Below are positions 1-13,851 of a stretch of 49,040 nt of DNA, piece after piece. A model generated the notes under the pieces. The model was not told the origin of the DNA. It made no database searches and was given only the letters and a program-made list of their open reading frames with translations. The stretch is taken from contig JADGRB010000007.1 of NCBI GenBank assembly GCA_017881315.1, forward strand, positions 1 to 49,040, written 5' to 3'. This DNA comes from Pseudomonadota bacterium. GTDB lineage: Bacteria; Myxococcota_A; Polyangia; Fen-1088. Both the position numbers and the translations under genes were made by a program. The first letter of the stretch is position 1; each line of letters begins with the position of its first letter.

Positions 1-233
1 ATGGGACCGTCGGTGGCGGCGTTCGGCACGGCGGCGTCCGGTCCCGGCAACACCTCGGCGATCGACAGCCGGTGGTCGCGGTCGTCGCCCAGATAGGCAA
101 AGTTCTCCGGTAAGCCGACCAGCAAGGCCCCGGCGCTGGCCGCCTCGCGGACCAGCTCCGCCGCGCACTCCAGGTTGGCTTCGACGTTTTCGGAGGAGGT
201 CATCTGCACGGCGCCGATGACCAGCTCGGACAT
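1..233 (-). CDS. Carbon-nitrogen hydrolase (nitrilase superfamily), N-terminal part only
   Basis: The reverse strand from an ATG at 233 reads into a protein that runs off the left edge; 77 codons are visible. The start reads MSELVIGAVQMTSS, followed by a helix and then GLPENF. That is the first beta strand and the region of the catalytic glutamate (about residue 43, in PEN) of the nitrilase/amidase superfamily. Family members hydrolyse nitriles, amides or carbamoyl compounds with a Glu-Lys-Cys triad; the Lys and Cys lie outside the window, so the substrate cannot be assigned. It is divergent from rimP with about 250 bases between them. The superfamily call is fairly safe; the subfamily is open. 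Confidence 0.8.
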   Translation of the reverse strand, partial: MSELVIGAVQMTSSENVEANLECAAELVREAASAGALLVGLPENFAYLGDDRDHRLSIAEVLPGPDAAVPNAATDGP

Positions 234-357
234 GGTCGGCAGAGCGTACCACGGCTCGGCAGCGCGATTCGGGAGGCCCTCGCCGGTGCCCGCCCGAGGC
301 CCGCAAGACCACAGAAAAACCCCGCAAATCCTGACGTTTAGGTGTCAAAGGCGTACC

Positions 358-386
358 TTGCACCCCTCAGATCGCCGTGTTATAAA
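358..386 (+). promoter_or_regulatory. Sigma-70-type promoter of the rimP-nusA-infB operon
   Basis: TTGCAC (358-363) and TATAAA (381-386) are separated by exactly 17 bases, the best housekeeping promoter match in the window. It precedes rimP with no intervening gene. The predicted transcript starts near 393, so the leader is about 85 bases and contains the hairpin at 421-448. Read by eye; no transcription data. Confidence 0.7.
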
Positions 387-420
387 ACGCGGCCTCGAAG
401 ATTGCGTTGCCTCCTTTTCG

Positions 421-448
421 AAGGGCGGGCCGCGTGCCCGCCTTTTTT
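421..448 (+). terminator. Intrinsic terminator inside the rimP leader (candidate attenuator)
   Basis: A stem of about 10 base pairs (421-430 with 436-445, GC-rich core 424-430/436-442, loop CGCGT) is followed directly by six T residues (443-448). The gene to the left is on the opposite strand, so this terminator serves no upstream plus-strand gene; it lies between the operon promoter and the rimP start at 480. A small competing hairpin (CCTT-TTCG-AAGG) ends where the terminator stem begins. Confidence 0.7.
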
Positions 449-479
449 ATTGCCCAAAACCCTTTGACCAAAACCCCCC

Positions 480-976
480 ATGCGAAAGGAAGTTCAAGAC
501 TTGTGGTCGCTCGCTGAACCCCACGTCTGCGACGCCGGCTTCGATCTGATCGAGGTCGTGTTTGGTCGTGAGCAAACGGGGGCGGTGCTGCGCCTTTTCA
601 TCGATACACCGGAAGGAAGCGGGGGAAGCGTGACTCACGAAGACTGTGAACGCGTGAGTCGCGACGTGTCGGCTGCCTTGGACGTCGCCGACCACATCCC
701 GCATGCCTACCAGCTCGAAGTGAGCTCGCCCGGGCTTGATCGGCCCCTGCGGCGAGAGCGGGACTTTGCGCGGTTTGTGGGGGAGAGCGCTCGTATACGG
801 CTCAACGACGGGGTGCAGGGGCGACGCAATTTCTCCGGGACCCTCCGCGCGGCCAAGGACGGCCGGGTGGAGATCGCTTGTGACGGCCGGTCTTACGAGC
901 TCCCCATCGACGATATCGCCCGGGCCAACCTGGTGCCGAATTGGGAGCGCGAATTCCAATCGAATCGGAGCGCTTC

Positions 977-980
<4 letters not shown>
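480..980 (+). CDS. rimP: Ribosome maturation factor RimP
   Basis: RimP helps assemble the 30S ribosomal subunit. The 166-residue product has the usual family length and opens with the typical [15 protein letters not shown] segment. A central [10 protein letters not shown] and the [10 protein letters not shown] stretch (about residues 80-90) are the best conserved parts, followed by a C-terminal SH3-like domain ending [14 protein letters not shown] 480 is chosen because the N-terminal helix needs these residues; there is no obvious Shine-Dalgarno sequence. The stop overlaps the nusA start (ATGA at 977-980). It is the first gene of the classical rimP-nusA-infB operon. A long open antisense frame here is a shadow. 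Confidence 0.95.
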
Positions 981-2410
<1,430 letters not shown>

Positions 2411-2415
2411 CATGC

Positions 2416-2696
2416 ATGCCACCGTCGATTCGAACCTGCGTCGGCTGCCGGCAGCGCGGCCCCGCGGTGGAGATGGTGCGGCTTCGTCTGCGGGACGGGC
2501 AGATCGCGATCGCGCCGTCGGAAGCCGTGGGAGGACGCGGCGCCTCCATTCATCCGCGGGCACTTTGTGTTGCGGGCGCGTTCAAACCAGGCATGCTCGC
2601 GCGGGCGTTCAAACGGCCGATCGTGCCGGGCATTTCGCCGGCGGCGTTTTTGGAGCAGCTCACCGTGGCATCGCGTAACAGGAAATTGGGGACACC

Positions 2697-2700
<4 letters not shown>
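2416..2700 (+). CDS. ylxR: YlxR family RNA-binding protein (DUF448)
   Basis: A 94-residue protein beginning 5 bases after the nusA stop. The N-terminal RTCVGCRQ motif and the later [14 protein letters not shown] segment are the two hallmarks of the YlxR fold; the GRGA(Y/S)(L/I)HP loop is the proposed nucleic-acid-binding patch. The family sits between nusA and infB in most bacteria; its exact role is not settled (ribosome- and RNase P-linked functions have been proposed). The first in-frame start after nusA is ATG 2416. The stop overlaps the infB start (ATGA, 2697-2700). Confidence 0.92.
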
Positions 2701-5345
<2,645 letters not shown>

Positions 5346-5363
5346 TCGCGTCGTGACGCCGAG

Positions 5364-5690
5364 GTGACGGTCGCAATCGCGCGGATCACGCTCTTTCTTG
5401 GGGCCTCGCACTCGCTCAAGGAAAAGCGGATGGTCCTTCGCCGTCTCAAGGATCTGGTGCGCGGAAAGTTCAACGCGGCCATCGCGGAGGTCGGCGACCA
5501 CGATCTGTGGCAGTCGGCGTCGATCGGCGTGACGCTGGTCGGAAGTGAGCGCCGCTTCGCGGAGTCCGCGCTGGACGAGGTCCTGCGCTTCATCCGCGAT
5601 CACGCCGAGGTGGTCAAGGAAGAGCGCGAGCTGCAGAGCTTCGGCAGCGAAGACCTGCAGGGATCCGACTTCGTACACTGGGAGCCCTGA
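5364..5690 (+). CDS. ylxP: YlxP-like protein (DUF503)
   Basis: A 108-residue protein starting at GTG 5364, 18 bases after infB. The motif SHSLKEKRMVLRRLKD followed by VAEVGDHDLWQ is diagnostic of DUF503, a small ferredoxin-like fold. The family lies between infB and rbfA in many Gram-positive bacteria and deltaproteobacteria and is thought to act in ribosome biogenesis; its biochemical role is not established. No strong Shine-Dalgarno is visible, so the start rests on the N-terminal beta strand (TVAIARITLFL) normal for the family. Confidence 0.88.
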   Translation: MTVAIARITLFLGASHSLKEKRMVLRRLKDLVRGKFNAAIAEVGDHDLWQSASIGVTLVGSERRFAESALDEVLRFIRDHAEVVKEERELQSFGSEDLQGSDFVHWEP

Positions 5691-5691
5691 G

Positions 5692-6120
5692 GTGTCCGTG
5701 CGCGTGGAACGGGTCGCCGCCGAGGTGCGCGGCGTGCTGGGCGAGGTGCTCTCGCGCGATGAGATCAAGGATCCGCGCGTGCGGGGCGCGGGCCTCATCA
5801 CGGTCACGCACGTCCGGATCTCGGGCGATCTGCAGCACGCGATCGCGCTCTTCACCGTGCACGGCCTCGACGCCGCGGCGCTGGAGCGAGTGCGGCAGGG
5901 CCTCAACCACGCGAGCGGCTATTTCCGTCAGGCCATCGCCCGGCGACTCCGGATGCGGGTCGCGCCGGCGGTGAAGTTCGAGGTCGACCAGGTCTTCGAG
6001 CAGGCGGCGCTCGTCGAGAAGCTCCTCCACGAGGTCGCACCGCCACCGCCGATGGTACCGCCCGCCGATCCGGACGCGAGCGATGGCGACGATGATCCGT
6101 CAGACGAAGCTCCCGAATGA
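5692..6120 (+). CDS. rbfA: 30S ribosome-binding factor RbfA
   Basis: RbfA is a KH-fold protein that binds immature 30S subunits and helps process the 16S rRNA 5' end. From GTG 5692, immediately after the ylxP stop, it has 142 residues. Family landmarks are RVERVAAEVRGVLGEVL at the start, the DPRV(R)GAGLITVTHVRISGD core, and GYFRQAIARRLRMRVAPAVKFEVD. The last 25 or so residues form an acidic Pro/Asp tail beyond the core domain. A second GTG at 5698 could also serve. The stop overlaps the truB start (ATGA 6117-6120). Confidence 0.93.
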   Translation: MSVRVERVAAEVRGVLGEVLSRDEIKDPRVRGAGLITVTHVRISGDLQHAIALFTVHGLDAAALERVRQGLNHASGYFRQAIARRLRMRVAPAVKFEVDQVFEQAALVEKLLHEVAPPPPMVPPADPDASDGDDDPSDEAPE

Positions 6121-7079
6121 CCCTCGCCGACGCAGTCCTGGTCGTCGACAAGCCCCGCGGGTTGACCTCGTTCGACGTGGTTCGCGCTGTCCGGCGGGCG
6201 ACCGGTACCCGCCGGGTCGGTCACGGCGGGACGCTCGATCCGCTCGCCTCCGGCGTCCTGCCGATCTGCCTGGGTGAGGCGACCAAGCTGGCGCAGTTTC
6301 TGCTGGGCGCCGACAAAGAATACGAGGTCACCCTGCGGCTCGGGATCGAGACCGACACCGACGACGCCGACGGCGCGCCCACGGCGACCCAGGACCCGCG
6401 GGCGGTCGACGAAGGGGCGGTTCGCGAGGCGCTGGGCGGTTTTCGGGGTGCCATCCAGCAGGTCCCGCCGGACTACTCGGCGCTCAAACGGGACGGCCGC
6501 CCGCTCTATGCCTATGCGCGCGCCGGCACCCCGATCGCGATCGCCCCGCGATCGGTCGTCGTTCACGCGCTCGAGCTCACGCGCTTCGACGGACCCGGCG
6601 CGGTCGGGTTGCGGGTCCACTGTTCCAAGGGCACCTACATCCGCGCGCTGGCTCGCGATCTCGGGCGGCTGCTCGGCGTGGGCGCTCACGTCACGACGCT
6701 GCGCCGAACCCGATCCGGGCCGTTCTCACTGGATGAGGCGCGCCCCCTGACGGAGGTCATCTCGGCGATCTCGGAAAGGCGTCTGCCCGACTTGCCGATC
6801 GTGACCCCGGCCAACGCGCTTCGGCATCTGGAGCAGCGGACGGTCGATGCGGAGACGGCCCGTGATCTCCGCATTGGTCGCCGGGTGGCGTGGGAGCGCG
6901 TCACGGCCGCGACGACCGATGGCGTCGAAGCGCCGGTCTGCGTGCTGGATGGGGCAGGGGAGCTGGTTGCCGTCGCCGAAAGGCGTCCGGACGGCCTGGC
7001 CCGGACGATTCGCGTATTTGGCCGGGGGCCCGAAAACACGGGCGAAAAATCGGTTCAGGAAGCGCCCGCGAACGGCTGA
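6117..7079 (+). CDS. truB: tRNA pseudouridine(55) synthase TruB
   Basis: TruB isomerises U55 in the T-loop of tRNAs. The product has 320 residues. The catalytic GGTLDPLASG motif puts the nucleophilic aspartate at D41; KPRGLTSFDVV precedes it, and KGTYIRALARDLG with the following GAHVTTLRRTRSGPF are the usual later landmarks. The C-terminal part (about 235-320) matches a PUA-like RNA-binding region but is only loosely conserved. It overlaps rbfA by four bases and belongs to the same operon. Confidence 0.95.
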   Translation: MTLADAVLVVDKPRGLTSFDVVRAVRRATGTRRVGHGGTLDPLASGVLPICLGEATKLAQFLLGADKEYEVTLRLGIETDTDDADGAPTATQDPRAVDEGAVREALGGFRGAIQQVPPDYSALKRDGRPLYAYARAGTPIAIAPRSVVVHALELTRFDGPGAVGLRVHCSKGTYIRALARDLGRLLGVGAHVTTLRRTRSGPFSLDEARPLTEVISAISERRLPDLPIVTPANALRHLEQRTVDAETARDLRIGRRVAWERVTAATTDGVEAPVCVLDGAGELVAVAERRPDGLARTIRVFGRGPENTGEKSVQEAPANG

Positions 7080-7109
7080 CCTACATTGACGCAGGGAAGA
7101 TAATGTAGG
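7080..7109 (+). promoter_or_regulatory. Stem-loop in the rpsO leader
   Basis: CCTACATT (7080-7087) and AATGTAGG (7102-7109) form a perfect 8-bp stem with a 14-base loop directly after the truB stop and 38 bases before rpsO. The S15 gene is autoregulated through leader RNA structures in several bacterial groups, so this is a natural candidate for an S15 binding or autoregulation element. Only the stem is observed; S15 binding is inferred. Confidence 0.45.
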
Positions 7110-7147
7110 AAATTGAAGCACCTCAAAAGAAAAGAAGATCTGAAAAA

Positions 7148-7417
7148 ATGTCCCTCGCAGCAGAACGAAAATCAGTCGTCGTGCAGAAATTTGCACGGAG
7201 TCCCGGCGACACCGGCTCTCCCGAAGTCCAGATCGCTCTACTTTCGGAACGGATCTTGTATCTTACCGAGCACTTCAAGGTTCACGCGAAGGATCACCAC
7301 TCGCGTCGCGGCCTTCTGATGCTGGTCGGCCAGCGCCGGCGGCTCTTGGACTATCTCAAGTCCAAGAACGTCGACCGCTACCGCGCCGTCATCCAGACGC
7401 TCGGCATCCGCAAGTAG
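7148..7417 (+). CDS. rpsO: Small ribosomal subunit protein uS15
   Basis: An 89-residue protein, the normal length for S15, which binds the central domain of 16S rRNA and bridges to the large subunit. [16 protein letters not shown], then [15 protein letters not shown] and [11 protein letters not shown], are the classical S15 signatures. The start is preceded by a purine-rich AAAGAAAAGAAGATCTG stretch rather than a good Shine-Dalgarno. It lies between truB and pnp as in E. coli and most proteobacteria. Confidence 0.96.
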   Translation: MSLAAERKSVVVQKFARSPGDTGSPEVQIALLSERILYLTEHFKVHAKDHHSRRGLLMLVGQRRRLLDYLKSKNVDRYRAVIQTLGIRK

Positions 7418-7464
7418 AAGTACGGAGATCGGAACTTCGGAATTTCGGACGTAGGGCCGGAAGC

Positions 7465-7484
7465 GGCCACGCCTTTGCGTGGTC
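7465..7484 (+). terminator. Hairpin between rpsO and pnp (weak terminator or processing site)
   Basis: GGCCACGC (7465-7472), loop CTTT, GCGTGGTC (7477-7484) gives an 8-bp stem with one G-U pair followed by the pyrimidine-rich TCTTTC. A second perfect stem, GGCGCG/CGCGCC (7501-7506 with 7510-7515), follows. The rpsO-pnp gap in E. coli also carries an attenuating terminator and an RNase III hairpin, so the position is suggestive. The U-tract is interrupted, so termination would be partial at best. Confidence 0.5.
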
Positions 7485-7570
7485 TCTTTCGTCAGCTATG
7501 GGCGCGCCACGCGCCGTAACTGCCGGCTCGCATTTTCCAAGCTGCAAGGGCCCACAGACAGGGAGACAAC

Positions 7571-9687
<2,117 letters not shown>

Positions 9688-9688
<1 letters not shown>

Positions 9689-10131
9689 TGGGGGACGCGC
9701 CCCGGGTCCGGTTCGTGAAGCTGCGACCGGGGGCGCAGACGCCGCGCTACATGTCGAGCGGCTCGGCTGGGATGGACCTGGCTTCGGCGGCGGAAGCGTC
9801 GATCGAGATCCTGCCCGGCGCGCGGGCAGCCGTACCGACCGGGCTGGCCTTCGAGATCCCGCGCGGCTTCGAGGGGCAGGTCCGGCCGCGCTCGGGCCTG
9901 GCACGCAAGCTCGGCATCACCCTCCCCAATGCGCCCGGGACCATCGACAGCGACTACCGGGGCGAGGTCTTGGTGCTGCTCATGAACCTCGGCGCCGAGC
10001 GCTACGTCGTCGAACCCGGGGATCGGATCGGGCAACTGGTCATCGCGCCGGTCGTGATCGCCGAGCTGGAGGAGGCGGCCTCGCTCGACGTGACCGAGCG
10101 CGGCTCCGGCGGTTTCGGACACACCGGGTAG
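9688..10131 (+). CDS. dut: dUTP diphosphatase (dUTPase)
   Basis: Hydrolyses dUTP to dUMP and pyrophosphate, keeping uracil out of DNA and feeding dTMP synthesis. All five trimeric dUTPase motifs are present in order in 147 residues: SAGMDL (1), RPRSGLA (2), [11 protein letters not shown] with the catalytic Asp and Tyr (3), GDRIGQLV (4) and the C-terminal [10 protein letters not shown] lid (5). It is coupled to pnp through a TGATG junction and is the last gene of the long plus-strand operon; a new promoter follows for argC. Confidence 0.96.
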
Positions 10132-10180
10132 CTGTCGGGACGTCGTCCGCGCGACCGGGAACCGGCCGCGAAATTGTCAC

Positions 10181-10227
10181 TTGCGCGGTCGACCGCCGAG
10201 TGAATAATATCCTAGATAATGAATAAT
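10181..10227 (+). promoter_or_regulatory. argC promoter with candidate ArgR operator
   Basis: TTGCGC (10181-10186) and TAATAT (10205-10210) are 18 bases apart; the -10 box ends 8 bases before the argC ATG, so the mRNA would be almost leaderless. The octamer TGAATAAT occurs twice in direct orientation (10201-10208 and 10220-10227), overlapping the -10 box and the start codon. TGAAT is the conserved half of the ARG box bound by ArgR in E. coli, and argR is the last gene of this operon. A perfect palindrome, GCGGTCGACCGC (10185-10196), lies in the spacer. Confidence 0.45.
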
Positions 10228-11286
10228 GCATCCGCGGCCCAGGCACTTCGGGTTGGCATCGTCGGCGTTTCCGGCTATTCGGGAGTGGAGCTCTGTCGTC
10301 TCGTCGCTCGCCATCCCTCCCTGAGCCTGGCGGCCGCGGTCAGCGACAAGTGGGCCGGCGCCGAGGTGGGCGATCGGCTGCCGATCGACGGGGCAGCAGC
10401 CTCGGTGCGGATTCGCCCTCAGGCCGAGACATCGGACGCCGTCGCGGGACTCGACCTGGTGTTCCTCTGCACCCCCGCCGAGGCGTCGCTCGATCTCGTG
10501 CCGCGGGCCCTCGACGCCGGCGCCCGGGTGGTGGATCTGTCGGGAGCGTTTCGTCTCCCGATGAATGAATATCCACGCTGGTACGGCTTCACCCATACCC
10601 GCCCCGACCTGCTGGAGGGTGCCTGCTATTCGATGCCGGAGGCCGGGGCCTCGGGCGACATCCGAAGAGCCCGCCTGGTCTCGAACCCGGGCTGCTACGC
10701 GACCGCCAGCGCGCTGGCGGCGCTGGCGCTCCTGCGCGGCGGCGTCATCGGACGCGAGGGGATCATCATCGACGCCAAGAGCGGCACCACGGGCGCGGGA
10801 CGGAAGGCGGGCGAAGAGTGGTCCTTCTCGGAGATCGACGGCGACTTCCGCGCCTACCGGGTGCTCCGGCACCAGCACACGCCCGAGATCGAACGGGCCC
10901 TGGCCCTCGCCGATCAGGGCGCGTTGCGAGTCACCTTCACACCCCACTTGCTTCCGACCCGGCGTGGCATCCTGGTGACGGTCTACGGCCGCCTGGTGGA
11001 GGGCCGCGGCGCCGCCGAGGCCGAGGCCGCGATCAGGACCTTCGTCGCGGGCCGACCGTTCTTGCGCGCCGCCAAACCCGACGCCGTGCGGCTGCAGGCG
11101 GTGGTCGGGACCAATCGGGTGCTGATGGCCGCCGACGCCGATCCCGAGCGGGGCGTGGCCATCGGATTCGCCGCCATCGACAACCTGGTGAAGGGCGCCG
11201 CGGGCCAGGCGATTCAAAACGCCAACCTGATGTTCGGTCTTCCGGAGACCGCCGGCCTGGACGGCCTCCCCGGGAGCGCGCCGTGA
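10219..11286 (+). CDS. argC: N-acetyl-gamma-glutamyl-phosphate reductase
   Basis: Third step of arginine synthesis: NADPH-dependent reduction of N-acetylglutamyl phosphate to the semialdehyde. The 355-residue protein starts with the Rossmann motif VGIVGVSGYSGVELCRL; the catalytic cysteine is C159 in SNPGCYAT, and the conserved SGTTGAGRK follows. ATG 10219 is the only start that keeps the Rossmann strand, and it lacks a Shine-Dalgarno. It is first in an argC-argJB-argR operon; its stop overlaps the next start (GTGA at 11283-11286). Confidence 0.95.
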   Translation: MNNASAAQALRVGIVGVSGYSGVELCRLVARHPSLSLAAAVSDKWAGAEVGDRLPIDGAAASVRIRPQAETSDAVAGLDLVFLCTPAEASLDLVPRALDAGARVVDLSGAFRLPMNEYPRWYGFTHTRPDLLEGACYSMPEAGASGDIRRARLVSNPGCYATASALAALALLRGGVIGREGIIIDAKSGTTGAGRKAGEEWSFSEIDGDFRAYRVLRHQHTPEIERALALADQGALRVTFTPHLLPTRRGILVTVYGRLVEGRGAAEAEAAIRTFVAGRPFLRAAKPDAVRLQAVVGTNRVLMAADADPERGVAIGFAAIDNLVKGAAGQAIQNANLMFGLPETAGLDGLPGSAP

Positions 11287-13382
11287 CGGCGGCGGCCAAG
11301 AGCTTCGCCCCCCCGATCGGGTTCCGCTTCGGCGCGGTGGCGGCCGGGATCCGGGAGCCGGGCGGCGCGCGGCGCGACGTCGCGCTCATCGCCTCGGATC
11401 GGCCCTGCGCGGCGGCCGGGGTGTTCACCGTCAACCGGATGTGCGCGGCGCCGGTTCGTTACGCCGCCGCCCGGCTACCAGCGGAGGGGATCCGCGCCAT
11501 CGTCGCCAACAGCGGCAACGCCAATGCGCTGGTTGGCCCACTGGGCGCCGCCGACGAGCGGGCCGTGGCCAACGCGATCGCCCGCGCGCTCGGGGTCGAG
11601 GCCGACCAGGTGCTGACCGCGTCGACCGGCGCGATCGGCATCCGGTTACCGGCGGATCGGATCGCCGCGGCGGCCCCGGCCCTGGTGGCGGCGCTCGGCG
11701 ACGACGTGGCCGGCGCCGCCGAGGCGATCCGGACCACCGATCTTCGAACCAAGCTGGTCTTCCGGGAGATCGAGATCGGCGGCGAGGCGGTCCGCTTCGC
11801 GGCGATCGCCAAGGGTTCGGGGATGATTCATCCGCAGATGGCGACGATGCTCTGCTTCATCGCGACCGACGCCCGGATCGCGCCGACGACGCTGCAGGGG
11901 GCGCTGGCGGCCGCCGCCGACGAGACCTTCAACACGATCACCGTCGACGGAGACATGTCGACCAATGACGCCCTCATCGCGCTCGCGAACGGCGCCTCGG
12001 GTGCGCCCACCGTCGAGCCCCAGAGCGCCGCCTTCGAAAAAGTCCAGGCGACGCTCACCGAGATGTGCGCCGAGCTGGCCCGGGCCATCGCGGCCGACGG
12101 AGAAGGGGCGACCAAGCTCCTGGTCGTCGACGTCGCCGGCGTCGCCGATCGGGCGGTCGCGCGCGAGCTGGCCCGCGCCGTGGCCGGCGGCAGCCTGGTC
12201 AAATCCGGACTCTTCGGGGGCGACCCGTCCTGGGGGCGGATCCTGGCCGCGCTGGGTGCCCGCATCGGTGCCCGCGGGCTCCCCATCGATCCCGCTGGCG
12301 TGACCCTCGATGTTCAGGGGGTCCGCGTCTACGAGCAGGGGGGGCCGGTCGCGTTCGACAAGGATGATCTCTCGGCCCGCATGCACAAGCCGGAGGTGAC
12401 GGTGCGGCTCGATCTCGGCCAGGGGCCGGCCTCCGGGCGCGCGCTCGGCTGCGACCTGACCTTCGACTACGTGAAGATCAACGCCGAGTACTACAGCGGT
12501 CCCGGCGCCGCCTCGGCCACCGCGCCGCACCGCGCGCCCGGCGGCGTGAACCGGCCGCTGATCGTCGAGGCGCTCAGCTACATCCGGAAGTTCGCCGGCA
12601 AGCGAGCCGTGATCAAGTACGGCGGCGCCGCCATGATCGATCCGGCGCTCAAGCGCAGCTTCGCCGAGGAGATGGTGCTGCTGCAGTCGGCCGGGTTGCG
12701 CCCGGTGATCGTCCACGGCGGCGGTCCGGAGATCACCAAGACGCTGGAATCGCTCGGGCGCAAGTCCGAGTTCGCCGACGGCCAGCGGATCACGGGCGCC
12801 GAGGAGATCCGCGTGGTCGAGATGGTCCTCACGGGGCGGATCAACACCGAGATCGTGGGCCTCATCAACAGCCTGGGTGGCAACGCCATCGGCCTGTCGG
12901 GCAAAGACGGTCGCCTCTTGCAAGCCCACAAGCTCATGCCCGCGCCCGGAAAGCCAGACCTGGGCTTCGTGGGTGAGATCGAGGCCGTCAACGCCGACCT
13001 GCTCGACATGTTCCTCGAGCGGGGTTACCTGCCGGTGATCTCGCCGGTCGGGTTCGGCAGCGACGGCGCCAGCTACAACATCAACGCCGACCTCGCCGCG
13101 GGGGAGATCGCGGCCGCCTGCGGCGCCGAGCGCCTCATCTTCCTCACCGACGTGGCCGGCATCCTCGACGACGAGGGAAACTTGATCTCGCAGATCAAGG
13201 CGGCCGAGCTGGAGGCCCGGCTCGGCAAGGGCATCAAGGGGGGCATGATGGTCAAGGCCCAGGCGATCCTGGACGCCCTGGCCGACGGCGTGAGCGCCGT
13301 GCATGTCATCGACGGCCGCACGCCCCACAGCGTGGTGGCGGAGCTGTTCACCGACCGTGGCGTGGGGACCCTGGTGACCTGA
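11283..13382 (+). CDS. Fused ArgJ-ArgB: ornithine acetyltransferase plus N-acetylglutamate kinase
   Basis: One uninterrupted 699-residue frame from GTG 11283 encodes two arginine enzymes. Residues about 1-404 are a complete ArgJ, which moves the acetyl group from N-acetylornithine to glutamate. The self-cleavage region KGSGMIHPQMATML puts the nucleophilic threonine at T188, and the domain ends with the family C-terminus DYVKINAEY. A 17-residue Gly/Ala/Pro linker (about 405-421) leads into a complete ArgB (about 422-699), with VIKYGGAAM (K445), VHGGGPEI, LSGKDGR and NINADLAAGEIA; this phosphorylates N-acetylglutamate. No stop separates the halves, whereas argJ and argB are normally separate genes. 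An in-frame GTG at 12546 could also give free ArgB, but no Shine-Dalgarno precedes it. Confidence 0.9.
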   Translation: MTAAAKSFAPPIGFRFGAVAAGIREPGGARRDVALIASDRPCAAAGVFTVNRMCAAPVRYAAARLPAEGIRAIVANSGNANALVGPLGAADERAVANAIARALGVEADQVLTASTGAIGIRLPADRIAAAAPALVAALGDDVAGAAEAIRTTDLRTKLVFREIEIGGEAVRFAAIAKGSGMIHPQMATMLCFIATDARIAPTTLQGALAAAADETFNTITVDGDMSTNDALIALANGASGAPTVEPQSAAFEKVQATLTEMCAELARAIAADGEGATKLLVVDVAGVADRAVARELARAVAGGSLVKSGLFGGDPSWGRILAALGARIGARGLPIDPAGVTLDVQGVRVYEQGGPVAFDKDDLSARMHKPEVTVRLDLGQGPASGRALGCDLTFDYVKINAEYYSGPGAASATAPHRAPGGVNRPLIVEALSYIRKFAGKRAVIKYGGAAMIDPALKRSFAEEMVLLQSAGLRPVIVHGGGPEITKTLESLGRKSEFADGQRITGAEEIRVVEMVLTGRINTEIVGLINSLGGNAIGLSGKDGRLLQAHKLMPAPGKPDLGFVGEIEAVNADLLDMFLERGYLPVISPVGFGSDGASYNINADLAAGEIAAACGAERLIFLTDVAGILDDEGNLISQIKAAELEARLGKGIKGGMMVKAQAILDALADGVSAVHVIDGRTPHSVVAELFTDRGVGTLVT

Positions 13383-13828
13383 TGCAGGCCGACGGGCGTC
13401 GCGACGCGATCCGCGAGATTCTGGCCCAGCGGCCGGCGGTGAAGAATCAGGAGGAGCTCCTGCGGCGCCTCCGCACGCGCGGCATTCGGGCCTCCCAGGC
13501 GACGCTGTCGCGCGACATGGCGCTGCTCGGCGTGCGGCGCGCGGTCGGCGCCGACGGTCCGCGGTACCTCGTCGAGACCGACGGCGGCACCCTGCCGCTC
13601 GATCCGGTGCGGCGGCTGGTCGACGGGATCGACACCAACGGCGCGCTGGTCGTGGTGCGCACCAAGTCCAGCGCCGCCGGCACCGTCGCCCGCGCCCTCG
13701 ACGAGGCGAATTTCACCGAAGTGATGGGGACGCTGGCCGGCGACGACACCGTCTTCGTTGCCCCCCGCCGCCCCCAGGACGGGCGCCGCGTCGCCACCAA
13801 GCTCCGCGCCCTCTTCGGCCTCGACTGA
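13382..13828 (+). CDS. argR: Arginine repressor ArgR
   Basis: ArgR is a hexameric, arginine-dependent DNA-binding protein that represses arginine synthesis genes. The 148-residue product has the N-terminal winged helix with SQATLSRDM (38-46) and the C-terminal hexamerisation/arginine-binding domain with GTLAGDDT (116-123), where the paired aspartates contact arginine. It overlaps the argJB stop by one base, so it is co-transcribed with its likely targets and should control its own operon through the site at argC. Confidence 0.94.
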   Translation: MQADGRRDAIREILAQRPAVKNQEELLRRLRTRGIRASQATLSRDMALLGVRRAVGADGPRYLVETDGGTLPLDPVRRLVDGIDTNGALVVVRTKSSAAGTVARALDEANFTEVMGTLAGDDTVFVAPRRPQDGRRVATKLRALFGLD

Positions 13829-13851
13829 CCCGATCAAGTAAGCTTCGCGCC

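Noticed and set aside
343-348. TTGACA on the minus strand upstream of the carbon-nitrogen hydrolase gene
   Set aside because: A perfect -35 hexamer, but no acceptable -10 box lies 16-19 bases downstream, so no promoter is called.
12546-12548. Separate argB gene starting at an internal GTG
   Set aside because: No stop codon ends ArgJ before it and no Shine-Dalgarno is present; internal initiation is possible but the fused frame is the primary reading.
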